From IMG/VR virus record IMGVR_UViG_3300042544_000493, positions 1 to 46,869 of that record: a stretch of 46,869 bases of DNA; one strand, 5' to 3'. The position numbers and the translations under genes are program-made. Below, piece after piece: positions 1 to 7,515 of the stretch. The DNA is from a virus. The notes beneath the pieces were generated by a model. The model was not told the origin of the DNA. It saw nothing but the letters and a program-made list of their open reading frames with translations, and ran no database searches. How positions within the stretch are numbered: the stretch's first letter is position 1; each line of letters opens with the position of its first letter.

Positions 1-1
1 G

Positions 2-124
2 ATTGAACATAACGAAATGATTGCTCGTGTTTGTTCTCTCAATTATGAACAATTACGTGAAGTGCTTAACTTGCATTATCGTAATCAGTGTGGTAGTTAT
101 TTTAAAGTAAAATTTGGAATGTGA
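2..124 (+). CDS. C-terminal fragment of an unidentified phage protein
   Basis: An open frame enters from the left edge and ends at TGA 122-124, leaving 40 residues ending in FKVKFGM. The fragment is polar and probably helical at first (EQLREVLNLHY). The start lies outside the window, so neither length nor family can be given. I do not recognise it. It is directly followed by the structured non-coding stretch that begins at about 125. Confidence 0.5.
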   Translation: MEHNEMIARVCSLNYEQLREVLNLHYRNQCGSYFKVKFGM

Positions 125-495
125 AATTCGATTAATTAACAATGAGTCCCTAATGTTATGATGCCGCTGCTAACCACAGCGTTGGTAACATTGGCGTAGT
201 ATCCGAGTAGAGCAACTTTCGACGGATATTGCGTTAGCTGAGAAGCACTAAAGGAGTTGCCGGAGTCACAACCGTAAGTAAGTGGTTCTTACTGTGAGTT
301 TATTCGCATATAGACTTGCTCAACAGATCAACACAGTTTGCTGCTGTGGAACGCCAGAGTGAGAGGTAAGCACAAGTCTATAGTCGAATGAGCTGAATGC
401 GCAAGTAACGTTGCAAAGTAAGCCCGAAGGTTTTCCGGCTTAGCGTAACCGCTGAGGTTGCCAGCTCATTGCCTATTCAAACAAAAGGAAACATT
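125..495 (+). ncRNA. Gene-free, highly structured region; candidate non-coding RNA or long structured leader
   Basis: No convincing reading frame is present, but perfect complementary segments succeed one another. AATGTTA 152-158 pairs with 186-192 and encloses CGCTG 165-169/177-181. TATCCG 200-205 pairs with 223-228. TCACA 266-270/293-297 stacks on GTAAG 274-278/288-292. A 10-bp helix joins 309-318 to 373-382 and encloses CACAG 332-336/344-348. A 9-bp helix 387-395/462-470 closes a four-way junction with hairpins 401-414, 419-442 (TAAGCC, C.C mismatch, GAA, GGTT loop) and 447-458. The junction resembles a cloverleaf but lacks T-loop and anticodon features, so it is not a tRNA. Group I core motifs were not found. 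Strand is assumed from the flanking genes. Confidence 0.6.
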
Positions 496-774
496 ATGAC
501 CCCAGAGAATTTCTGTTATTGGTTACAAGGATTATTAGAAATTGGTGATCCATCTATGCTGGATGCAAAGCAAGTATTAATTATTAAAGACCATTTGAAT
601 TTAGTGTTTAAGAAAGAAACTACAACAATCAAGAATCCTACAATATCGGAGTGGTTACTATCGGATTCTCCTGTTCTTGATAAATTTAAAATAACCCAAG
701 ACCGAATTGATGTTGGTAAACCATTACCAGATTACTTACGTCCTTGGTCAAGCCCTTTAACAATCACATGCTAG
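496..774 (+). CDS. Conserved small phage protein with FCYWLQG motif
   Basis: A 92-residue protein starting MTPENFCYWLQG. The ATG at 496 is chosen over an upstream in-frame TTG at 469 because AAAAGGA (482-488) lies at good spacing before it and because the family normally begins M-T-P-E-x-F. Small proteins with this FCYWLQG start and a later IIKDHLxLVF segment (here IIKDHLNLVF) recur in many unrelated tailed phages, and no function is known to me. The C-terminal part (PDYLRPWSSPLT) is less typical. It lies just downstream of the structured region 125-470, which may be its leader. Confidence 0.75.
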   Translation: MTPENFCYWLQGLLEIGDPSMLDAKQVLIIKDHLNLVFKKETTTIKNPTISEWLLSDSPVLDKFKITQDRIDVGKPLPDYLRPWSSPLTITC

Positions 775-786
775 AAGAATAACAAT

Positions 787-1038
787 ATGACAAATAGATC
801 AATCACAGGGTTTATAAGCCGCTGCATGGCTTGTAATCGCTTATTAGATACAGGCGAACAGAAACGTACATACCCCAATTCAGATGAGCTTGTAGGGCTT
901 TGTAATAGCTGTATCAACGCATCAAAAGAAAAGCAATACTCTCCTACGTTTACATTAGAAAACTGCTCTGAAGGGGCAAGCCCATCGTTACATTCTGAGA
1001 GTCATTCTGACTTCTATTATTCATATTTTGATAATTAA
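787..1038 (+). CDS. Small zinc-ribbon-like protein
   Basis: An 83-residue protein with two Cys pairs, CMAC near residue 14 and CNSC near residue 39, spaced as in a treble-clef or zinc-ribbon fold. A Ser/Tyr-rich tail follows. It lies 12 bases after the preceding gene with a weak AGAAG ribosome site. Zinc binding is inferred from the cysteines alone; function is unknown. It could be a host-takeover or regulatory protein, but nothing in the sequence shows that. Confidence 0.6.
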   Translation: MTNRSITGFISRCMACNRLLDTGEQKRTYPNSDELVGLCNSCINASKEKQYSPTFTLENCSEGASPSLHSESHSDFYYSYFDN

Positions 1039-1050
1039 ATTAAATATCTC

Positions 1051-1079
1051 TTGACAAATCAAGAAGTCAATGATACATT
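1051..1079 (+). promoter_or_regulatory. Sigma-70-type promoter before the terminase small subunit gene
   Basis: TTGACA (1051-1056), a 17-base spacer and TACATT (1074-1079), with TG one base before the -10 (1071-1072), i.e. an extended -10. It lies in a short intergenic gap 24 bases before the ATG at 1103, so it would drive the packaging gene from host RNA polymerase. Confidence 0.65.
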
Positions 1080-1102
1080 AGTGGATGTAAGAGGAATATA
1101 AT

Positions 1103-1465
1103 ATGACAGACGAAATTCGTGATGACAAAGGCAAGTTCCGCAAAGGAGTTAGCGGAAATAGAAATGGGAGACCTACTGGCAGTAAAGGTAAGCATTCTAA
1201 GGCTAAATTAGAATCTATGTTGTCACTAGCCGGTCCCCAATCCTTAAAGAAATTACAAGAGCTTGCAGCTACGTTAGAAGAACGCGGTGATGTTGGAGCA
1301 GCTATCAAGATTCACGTTTACCTCAGCGGTAAATGGTTTGAGCTTCTTATCCACAATGAGAAAGTGGAGCTTCAACGAGCTAAGCAATCAGATGTCGATG
1401 ACATGGCTGATACACAAGAAGAAACATACGAAGGTGTAGTTGTTAAATTTGGCGCTGTAAGCTAA
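1103..1465 (+). CDS. terS: Probable terminase small subunit (DUF5681-like N-terminus)
   Basis: A 120-residue protein. Residues about 10-30 contain KGVSGNRNGRPTGSKGK, the Gly/Arg/Pro-rich segment of DUF5681-type proteins often found beside phage large terminases. The rest is helical, with a KLQELAATLEERGD segment, and ends in an acidic tail. The small subunit recognises viral DNA and recruits TerL. The position upstream of terL fits, although about 2.4 kb of small genes, structured RNA and an endonuclease gene lie between. It has its own promoter (1051-1079) and an AGAGGA ribosome site. No other candidate TerS is visible; assignment is by family resemblance and context. Confidence 0.6.
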   Translation: MTDEIRDDKGKFRKGVSGNRNGRPTGSKGKHSKAKLESMLSLAGPQSLKKLQELAATLEERGDVGAAIKIHVYLSGKWFELLIHNEKVELQRAKQSDVDDMADTQEETYEGVVVKFGAVS

Positions 1466-1568
1466 TTCAATTACATTCCCGCAAGTAACCAATTTTCATT
1501 ACTTCTCTCCTCCAGCTATCACCATAAGGTAGCGATTAAAATAAAACACAGTGATGTGTTCCCTCCTT

Positions 1569-1632
1569 CCCCGTTACGATGGTGCATCCTCCTCTGCACA
1601 CCTCTCCTCGTCGTAACGGGGCTTTTATTTTT
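1569..1632 (+). terminator. Rho-independent terminator
   Basis: An 11-bp perfect stem, CCCCGTTACGA 1569-1579 with TCGTAACGGGG 1611-1621, followed by CTTTTATTTTT. The apical part contains a second short helix (GTGCA/TGCAC). It ends the transcript that carries the TerS-like gene. Confidence 0.85.
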
Positions 1633-1661
1633 AAGAGAATGTAATTTACACAGGAAACACA

Positions 1662-2108
1662 ATGAAGAATTTAACTTATCATGGCGTGAGTAGCTTCTTG
1701 CCAGCAATTTATGAAGCAGTGAAGAATGGAACATATGCTGATTTCTGGAAAGAAATTAATGGAAAAATGTTTACCAATGTTAGCACCGATTATAGTGTTG
1801 GTGGTAATACTATTCGATTTGCTCAGTTACATGAAGTAGTAGATTACGTTGTAGCCAATGCAAAAGATTTGACAGAAGATGATATTCGTAGTATTGTTAG
1901 CACATTACTTCGTGTAACATTTATCTTCGATAGAAAGTATGTATTTATGATGTCTGTAATCGAAAAAGATTTGACAGACGTAGTAGAAGCAGCTACAATT
2001 GAAGCAGAACAGGCTACGGAAGTAGTGGTTGACACAACAGTAGAAGCCCCTGTTCAAGAAGCTAAGCCTGTTGTGAAGAAGGCTGCTGCTAAAGCTAAGA
2101 AATCATAA
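1662..2108 (+). CDS. Hypothetical protein with Ala/Lys-rich C-terminal tail
   Basis: A 148-residue protein. The first 110 residues look like a compact mixed or helical domain (LPAIYEAVKNG, FAQLHEVVDYVVANA, DIRSIVSTLLRVTFIF). After a Glu/Val-rich linker it ends in a basic Ala/Lys tail (KKAAAKAKKS), which could contact nucleic acid. It has an ACAGGAAA ribosome site just after the terminator at 1569-1632. No family recognised; real coding is supported by the start signals and composition. Confidence 0.6.
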   Translation: MKNLTYHGVSSFLPAIYEAVKNGTYADFWKEINGKMFTNVSTDYSVGGNTIRFAQLHEVVDYVVANAKDLTEDDIRSIVSTLLRVTFIFDRKYVFMMSVIEKDLTDVVEAATIEAEQATEVVVDTTVEAPVQEAKPVVKKAAAKAKKS

Positions 2109-2117
2109 GGAGGAATT

Positions 2118-2234
2118 ATGAAAGAACAAGATTGGGGTTTAGACCTTGACGTTGGTTATGGTGAAGGTATCTCTGATGAGTGGCCTCCAGTAATTAATGA
2201 TGGTTGGTTAGATGTGGATATTGTTGGTCCTTAA
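2118..2234 (+). CDS. Very small acidic hypothetical protein
   Basis: A 38-residue open frame, MKEQDWGLDLDVGYGEG to DIVGP, preceded by a near-perfect Shine-Dalgarno (TAAGGAGGA, 2106-2114) that overlaps the stop of the previous gene. The tight coupling and strong ribosome site argue that it is translated. The peptide is rich in Asp, Glu, Trp and Gly and has no recognisable domain. Confidence 0.55.
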   Translation: MKEQDWGLDLDVGYGEGISDEWPPVINDGWLDVDIVGP

Positions 2235-2754
2235 TATTTAAAAGAATTCAGCATCCTCACATGGGATGTGGTTTGCTGATAGCCCTCGAATACGTTCCCT
2301 AGGGCTTTAAATACAGATGGAATCCGTGCAAGCGCCATAACACATGGACAACTATAAGAGTGAATAATGTGTTGGTCTGGTAGCGGCAGACTCCCTAATT
2401 TAGCATTCTGTAGATTCCACTAGGAATGAATACCGGTGTTAACAAAAAGGCTGACCCAACCCTACACATAGAGCAATTAGAGCTGGACTGTTTAGGTTGC
2501 CTACTTCCCTGTAATAAGGTTTCCCTCGTGGGGAGTAAAAGTTTAATTGTGGGATAGATATAACACGATTGATGCTATCGATGGCTACGGTTAACGTGTA
2601 TAAATAAAGTGAAACAATCGACGGAATGTGTCGTTGGGGCACTTAGAGCAGTCCGTTAATCTGTTATTGCTTAAAAGCACTTAAGTTGTTTGGCTCATTG
2701 AAGCCTTATAATATGTAACCAACCTCTGCGTAAGTACGTTGGTTATTTCATTTT
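2235..2754 (+). ncRNA. Large gene-free structured region; candidate ornate phage non-coding RNA
   Basis: About 520 bases with no convincing gene and many perfect helices: TCAGC 2248-2252/2275-2279; AGCCCT 2281-2286/2301-2306; TGGAATC 2318-2324/2413-2419 enclosing AACACAT 2339-2345/2367-2373 and GTCTG 2375-2379/2387-2391; ACTTCCC 2503-2509/2530-2536; AATTGTG 2545-2551/2564-2570; TCGAT 2578-2582/2617-2621. It ends at the terminator-like hairpin 2717-2754. Size and style recall the ROOL and GOLLD classes of large RNAs found in phages and prophages, but I cannot match a consensus, so it may be new. No group I core motifs were found. Confidence 0.6.
2717..2754 (+). terminator. Terminator-like hairpin closing the structured region
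   Basis: AACCAAC 2717-2723 pairs with GTTGGTT 2738-2744, then ATTTCATTTT. The stem is 7 bp and the tract only moderately U-rich, so termination may be partial. Confidence 0.6.
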
Positions 2755-2766
2755 GTTGTACAGGCT

Positions 2767-2870
2767 ATTGGCGTGGCTTGGTGCTTCGGCACGAAAAATT
2801 GTTCACAGAGATTCTATTAACAAATATTCTCTGTGCTGGGTTTGTGAACAGACCCGCGCCAATGCGCGGG
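2767..2870 (+). promoter_or_regulatory. Switch-like leader with mutually exclusive helices before the GIY-YIG gene
   Basis: ATTGGCG 2767-2773 can pair with CGCCAAT 2857-2863, closing a domain with a GTGC-TTCG-GCAC hairpin (2781-2792) and a helix TGTTCACA 2800-2807/2843-2850. Alternatively CCCGCGC 2853-2859 pairs with GCGCGGG 2864-2870 around a CAAT loop, using the same bases as the closing helix. CACAGAG 2804-2810 can also pair with CTCTGTG 2829-2835. Two exclusive states 27 bases before the start codon suggest control of the downstream gene; this is inference from folding alone. Confidence 0.45.
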
Positions 2871-2896
2871 GAGTATTTGATTAATAGGATTTTAAA

Positions 2897-3859
2897 TTGA
2901 AAGAGAAGCGGAAAGGTAAATATCGTCGTCTTACACAAGAACAATTTATTGAAAAATGTAAAGAGAACCAGAAAATAGAGTTAGACTATTCTAACCTTGT
3001 TTACCTGACTCAGCACGAGAAGTGCGAAGTGACTTGTATCAAGCACGGCAACACATATTGGCAAGATGCTCAATCAATGATGTTAGGTGGGATTGGATGC
3101 TGTGACTGCCTAAGAGAATATAAATCTAAAGTGGCTTCAAGTAATCTGCACGAGTTTATTAAAAAGTTGGACGCTAAATTCCCTGCACATGGTTTTGATT
3201 TTAGTAATGCAAAATACGAGAGAGCTTCTGTACACATAGAGGTGACTTGTAAGGAAGGTCATACTTTCAGAGCAAAGCCAAATAATTTAATGTCTGGGCA
3301 TGGTTGTCCAAGTTGCTTCAATATAAGAAAAGGTCATCTTCACAACAAAGGTCGTGAAAGTTATATTCTTAAATTCAAAGCAGTTCACGGCGATTTATAC
3401 GACTATTCTACTGTTTCAGAATTCAAGAACTGTAAACAAAAAGTGATTGTCACCTGCCCTACACATGGTGAATTTAGTATAACACCAGACAATCATGTTC
3501 AAGGTAAAGGTTGTCCTCTATGTGGTGGAAGTGGTTTTCAACCACAGAAATCAGGAACATTCTACATACTTAAAGTAACTGACGATGTTATAAAGTTTGG
3601 TGTTACAAATAATATGGAAAGGCGTTTGAAGGAAATCAGACGCTACTCTACCTTTGATATAGAGCCTATGTATTTGTTCAATTTTGCTAGTGGTTATACA
3701 GCACTGGACATTGAGAATAAAGTCTACAGAAGTAAAGATATTATAAGAAAGGTAGTTTCGAAAGTAGATATGAAGCACGGTTATGTAGAGACAACGTACC
3801 TCTCTAATTTATCTAAGATATTATCTATAGTGTATGAATATGAAGACCAGCTTTTATAG
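2897..3859 (+). CDS. GIY-YIG homing-type endonuclease with three Cys/His zinc-binding repeats
   Basis: A 320-residue protein starting at TTG with AGGA seven bases upstream. Residues about 40-215 hold three repeats of the form VTC-x2-4-HG/GH-x-F/Y-...-G-x-GC-x2-C (ending CCDC, CPSC, CPLC), like the DUF723-type zinc ribbons attached to phage nucleases, presumably for DNA recognition. Residues about 220-300 form the GIY-YIG nuclease: FYILK, IKFGVTNN, RRL and a Glu in DIENKVY. It stands free, just upstream of terL, whose intron carries no endonuclease of its own; it may therefore promote spread of that intron. A terminator overlaps its 3' end. Confidence 0.82.
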   Translation: MKEKRKGKYRRLTQEQFIEKCKENQKIELDYSNLVYLTQHEKCEVTCIKHGNTYWQDAQSMMLGGIGCCDCLREYKSKVASSNLHEFIKKLDAKFPAHGFDFSNAKYERASVHIEVTCKEGHTFRAKPNNLMSGHGCPSCFNIRKGHLHNKGRESYILKFKAVHGDLYDYSTVSEFKNCKQKVIVTCPTHGEFSITPDNHVQGKGCPLCGGSGFQPQKSGTFYILKVTDDVIKFGVTNNMERRLKEIRRYSTFDIEPMYLFNFASGYTALDIENKVYRSKDIIRKVVSKVDMKHGYVETTYLSNLSKILSIVYEYEDQLL

Positions 3860-3872
3860 CTGGCTCTTTTCT
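3847..3872 (+). terminator. Terminator overlapping the 3' end of the endonuclease gene
   Basis: CCAGCT 3847-3852 pairs with AGCTGG 3858-3863, followed by CTCTTTTC. The stop codon lies in the hairpin. Two direct copies of AGTGCATT follow (3875-3882, 3888-3895) before the terL ribosome site. Confidence 0.6.
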
Positions 3873-3911
3873 ATAGTGCATTTAATTAGTGCATTATAAA
3901 AAAGGAGAAAT

Positions 3912-5729
3912 ATGAGTAACAAAAGACCTAAAGTAACGAACAAGGCTCCTCCAAAAGAGATTGTAGAGATTGGACCTTGTTCTCCAATGCAAGAACTTGT
4001 ATTCAAAAGAGCTACCGAAGTAGATTTCATGATCATCGGTGGTTCGCGTGGTAAATAGACCGCTGCCACGTAACCCTGCTAAGTCGGTGAAACCCTAACG
4101 TATAGACGAGGGCAATACCGAGCCGAACGATTAGATTCGTGGGTGTAGAGACTAAAGTAATGTCAAGCGACATGAAAACGTAGGGATGCTTTATTGCATA
4201 AGATATAGTCCGACAACACCGGAAACGGTGGAAGTGCCTAGCGAACACATAACTGAGACTTGGGCGGCAAGTCTGAAGTAATAACTCAGATACCTCTAAT
4301 GTGGCGAGATGATCCACGATTCAACGGAATGTTTGTCCGTGTTCAGTATGACCAATTGACAGGTGCTGGTGGTTTGTGGGAGACTGCATACAAATACTAC
4401 CCTCTCCTTGGTGCAAGACCTATCAAATCTCCACCACCATATTATCAATTTCCTTCTGGTTGTAAGATTCGATACAAAGCTATTTCAAATCTTTCTGACG
4501 CTGAAAAAATGCGCGGCTTGCAACTTAGCTATTTGGGTGTGGATGAAATCACCCAAGTCCCGAAAGAGGCTCTTTTATTTTTACTTACAACTTTGCGCTC
4601 GGAAGCGAACATGAACTCTGTTTGCATCGGAACGTGTAACCCCCACAGGGAGAACTGGGTATATGACCTAGTTAAGTGGTATCTCGATGATGAGGGTTTT
4701 GTTGATAAGGCTAAGAATGGACAAATTCGTTGGTACGTAGTAAAAGATAATGACTTTATATTTGCCGATAGTGAAGAATGGTTTAGTGAAAACATGCCGG
4801 AGACGGTGTATATAACCAACCCGTCCACTAATGAGCAAATGTATGTACCACCTAAAAAGTTTTGCTTTGTGCAACTAACAATTTTTGATAACCCAATACT
4901 CATCCGACTCAACCCGCGCTATCTGTCTGAACTTCAAAATTTACCTGAGCATGAAAGAGCCAGCCAGCTTTTCGGAAATTGGCACAGCGAGAGTGACAAG
5001 ATAAAATTCTTCGACAGAAAATGGCTCAGGGGACAACATGGGGAAAGGGTCAAAAAATCCTTACCGGAAGGTTGTCAAAGAGTAGTAGCTTGGGATAAAG
5101 CTAACACAGAGTATAGTCCTAAGATTAAAAATACAGACGCAGACTTTACCGCTTGTATTCACATGGCTAAAGACAGTAATGGATTTTACTACATATATGG
5201 TGACTTTGCTAAAACTACTTTCGATGAACACGAACAAGTTTATGGGAAGTTTAGAAAAGCTGCCGGTGAGCGAGACCAATTAATGCTACTGCAAGCCAAA
5301 CATGATGGTAGAGAGACTAAAGTAGTATTAGCTCAGGATGCCGGAGCAGACGGAAAGCAAGTGTTTCAAGAGATTGCCAAGAAGTTTGTTGCCGAAGGAT
5401 TTAAAATATACCCTTCTGCCGCATCTGGTACAAGAAGTAAATCTTCTCGCTTTGAACCTTTCTTATCTGCGGCACAATCTGGTCTGGTGTTTATAGTAGA
5501 AGATAGTTTTCCTGATACTAGGACGCTGAATGCTTTCTACAGAGAGCTTGAACAATTTCAACCAAACGAAGACGGTAAGTGGCGCAGCAGCAGAAAAATC
5601 AAAGATGATTGGGTTGATACAACAGCAGATTGTTTTAATTTCCTGTGCCGTGTCAAAACTTACACAGTCCCAAAACTAACCGCTCTCAACGATCCCACAA
5701 TCAAAGCGCAATATGACCTTAATTCATAA
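3912..5729 (+). CDS. terL: Terminase large subunit, join(3912..4052, 4263..5729), interrupted by a group I intron
   Basis: DNA-packaging motor: an ATPase plus RNase H-like headful nuclease that works at the portal. The spliced product is 535 residues, typical for TerL. The join creates the Walker A motif GGSRGGGKSE at residues 43-52; Walker B is YLGVDEI (Asp-Glu at about 141-142); a CIGTCNP coupling motif follows. Nuclease acidic residues are likely in AWDKAN, LAQDAGAD and DDWVDTTAD. The start ATG 3912 has AAAGGAG upstream. Without splicing translation stops at TAG, two codons after exon 1, giving a 48-residue stub. The portal gene starts 12 bases downstream. Confidence 0.93.
4053..4262 (+). 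ncRNA. Group I intron in terL
   Basis: A 210-base self-splicing-type intron without an endonuclease gene. The 5' exon end GCGTGGT (4046-4052) pairs with the guide GCCACGT (4065-4071), with U4052.G4065 as the wobble at the splice site. The intron ends in G4262 and exon 2 restores the Walker A codons. Core motifs are GGTGAAAC, GGCAATACCGAGC and AAGATATAGTCC (P7 3' side), then a P9 hairpin with a GGAAAC loop. A possible P10 is CCGC 4060-4063 with GCGG 4264-4267. One alternative join (after 4049) also keeps frame but has a weaker P1. Confidence 0.9.
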
Positions 5730-5741
5730 TCTGAGGGGATA

Positions 5742-7515
5742 ATGTCAGAAACAATTCAAATTGAGAAAGCTGAATCTAATCCCTCTAGCTCAGACAGTCG
5801 TCTTCGCTTAGGGGAGATCGGCAATCCATATCTAAAAGCCATCGGGGGCTACATTGAAGAATCTGCTAAGAAAGAATTGCAGTTTCCTCATAGCCTCACC
5901 ACATACGATAAGATGGCTTCTACCTCTGCTGTTAGCCAAGGCTTAACCGCTGGTGAAGTATTCCTTACGAAGTCCCTACTTGCTACAAAGTTTATCGCAG
6001 GTGTATCAGGAAGTCAAGAGTCAAAAGATTTTGCTGCCTTCCTCAACTGGAACATCAAGAACTTCGTCGGTAACAGTTGGTACGATGCCATCACAAATAT
6101 TATCACATTCCGTAAATATGGATTCGCTTGGCTTGAGAAAGTCTTTGCAAAGAATGATAGTATTAAGTGGTCTGGTAAATATAAATACAAATACGCAAAG
6201 CTTGCTCCTCGCGCTCAAAAGAGTGTTCGTGAGTGGGTGTTTGATGATGCTGTATTGAAGCGAGACTTAGTTGGTTTACATCAATGGATGCCAGCTACAG
6301 TTATTGGACAAAGTAATATCAACCCTTTCACTGTACAAAACTTAACAGATAAATTTGTTCGTAGAGAAAAGTTTATGTTGTTTAGTTGGAACAGTACAGG
6401 TAACAACCCTCAAGGTAAATCAGATCTATACGACTGCTTTAAATCTTGGAAAGAGCTTGAAATGATTACAAGCTATGAGGTTGTTGGGGTGAGCAAGGAC
6501 TTGGGTAGAACTGCCCCCTTGTGTAGTAATGCACATTGAATAACTTTTCTAATTCGGTGAAACTCTTACCAAGTAATGTTGGAGACAATACCGAGCGAAG
6601 CTCAGTAATGAGAACGTGTAACGACTAGGCGTAAGCCGTAGGGCTAAGTAGCTCGAAATGGGAAGCATCCTTATAGGATGAAGATATAGTCTGAACTTTA
6701 TGGAAACATAGAGAAGCGAATAATGTCGCTGGAGTGAATTAACGACTCACTTTGAACAAATGGGTGTCCTTGTATTACGTGTCCCGAATGACCACATCAA
6801 TAAAGCTGCTGAAGATGATCAGAGCTTAGAAGCAAAAACACTCAGAGCATTACAAAAGAATGCTGCTGCTATTCATGCTGGCGATCAAACATATATCCTC
6901 TTAGGATCAGATACACATGGTGAAACAGGTAACGGTAAATACGTTTACGATGTTGAACTGAAGGGTGTCGATGGTGGCAGTAAAGCCTATAAAACCTCTG
7001 AACTAATCGAAGCTCGTAAGAAAGATATTCTTAACGTATTAGGTGCTTCCTTCCTTCTGGTTGGTCAAGGTGATACAGGTTCACACAGTCTATCAGATAG
7101 TTCTCGCAGTGTCCATGCTTTCTACATGGAACGTATGCTGATGTATATTAAAACAGTATTTGAGCGTGAGTTTGTTAAGTCTCTTGCAGACATTAATGAA
7201 CTGAAACTTGAAGAAGATGATATGCCAGTGATGACGTTTGGTGAGCTGGATGAAGCTGACCCAGAGAACAATGCTAAAGTGGTTCAGTTGATGGCTGGTG
7301 TTGGTATGATGGTTAAAGATAAGTCAATCATTATTCAAGCACACAAGATGACTGGGTTCGATACAACAGAGATCGAGAAGCTCACTGAAGAAGAACTGTT
7401 AGCTAAGCTCACCCCTGACACAGCCCGTGTTGGTGAGAGTGGTGGTTCTAGTGGTACAGGTACAAGTCAGTTGAAGAATCCTAACTCTACAAGAAATATG
7501 GCAAATTCTGCATGA
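5742..7515 (+). CDS. Portal protein, join(5742..6506, 6763..7515), interrupted by a group I intron
   Basis: Forms the dodecameric ring through which DNA enters and leaves the head. Splicing gives 505 residues, a normal portal length. Exon 1 has the helical core of portals; the join creates GVSKDLGGVLVLRVP, matching the GxxKDLxGxPVxRxP-type strand common in portals of this group, which fixes the splice site. The C-terminal part has MTFGELDEADPENNAKVVQL, typical of the crown region, and a Gly/Ser-rich tail. It lies between terL and the protease gene, overlapping the latter by ATGA. Unspliced translation stops at 6540 after about 11 intron-encoded residues. Confidence 0.88.
6507..6762 (+). ncRNA. 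Group I intron in the portal gene
   Basis: 256 bases without an endonuclease gene. Exon end GGGT (6503-6506) pairs with GCCC (6513-6516), with U6506.G6513 at the splice site; the last intron base is G6762. Core motifs GGTGAAACTC, GACAATACCGAGC and GAAGATATAGTCTGAA are nearly those of the terL and nrdA introns, followed by a P9 hairpin with a GGAAAC loop. P1 on the exon side is only 4 bp, so the exact 5' site rests partly on protein continuity. Confidence 0.85.

Noticed and set aside
309-386. Group I intron core suggested by CTATAGTC near 378-385
   Set aside because: The partner is a 10-bp continuous helix, with no P3/P4/P6 motifs or interrupted gene; not a group I intron.
387-470. Cloverleaf-like four-way junction read as a tRNA
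   Set aside because: No T-loop consensus, no 7-base anticodon loop, closing stem of 9 bp and no CCA-type end; kept as structured RNA only.
2439-2642. 67-codon minus-strand reading frame in the structured region
   Set aside because: No ribosome site, opposite to local transcription and inside strongly paired segments.
2707-2712. Perfect TATAAT as a promoter -10
   Set aside because: No fitting -35 (closest is TTGTTT with a 15-base spacer) and a terminator hairpin follows at once.
4050-4262. Alternative terL splice after T4049 giving GGSRGGKS
   Set aside because: Keeps frame and ends in G, but P1 has only two exon pairs, against seven pairs for the site after T4052; remains a minor possibility.
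4033-4317. 94-codon minus-strand frame across the terL intron
   Set aside because: Lies over the intron core and exon ends, wrong strand, no ribosome site.
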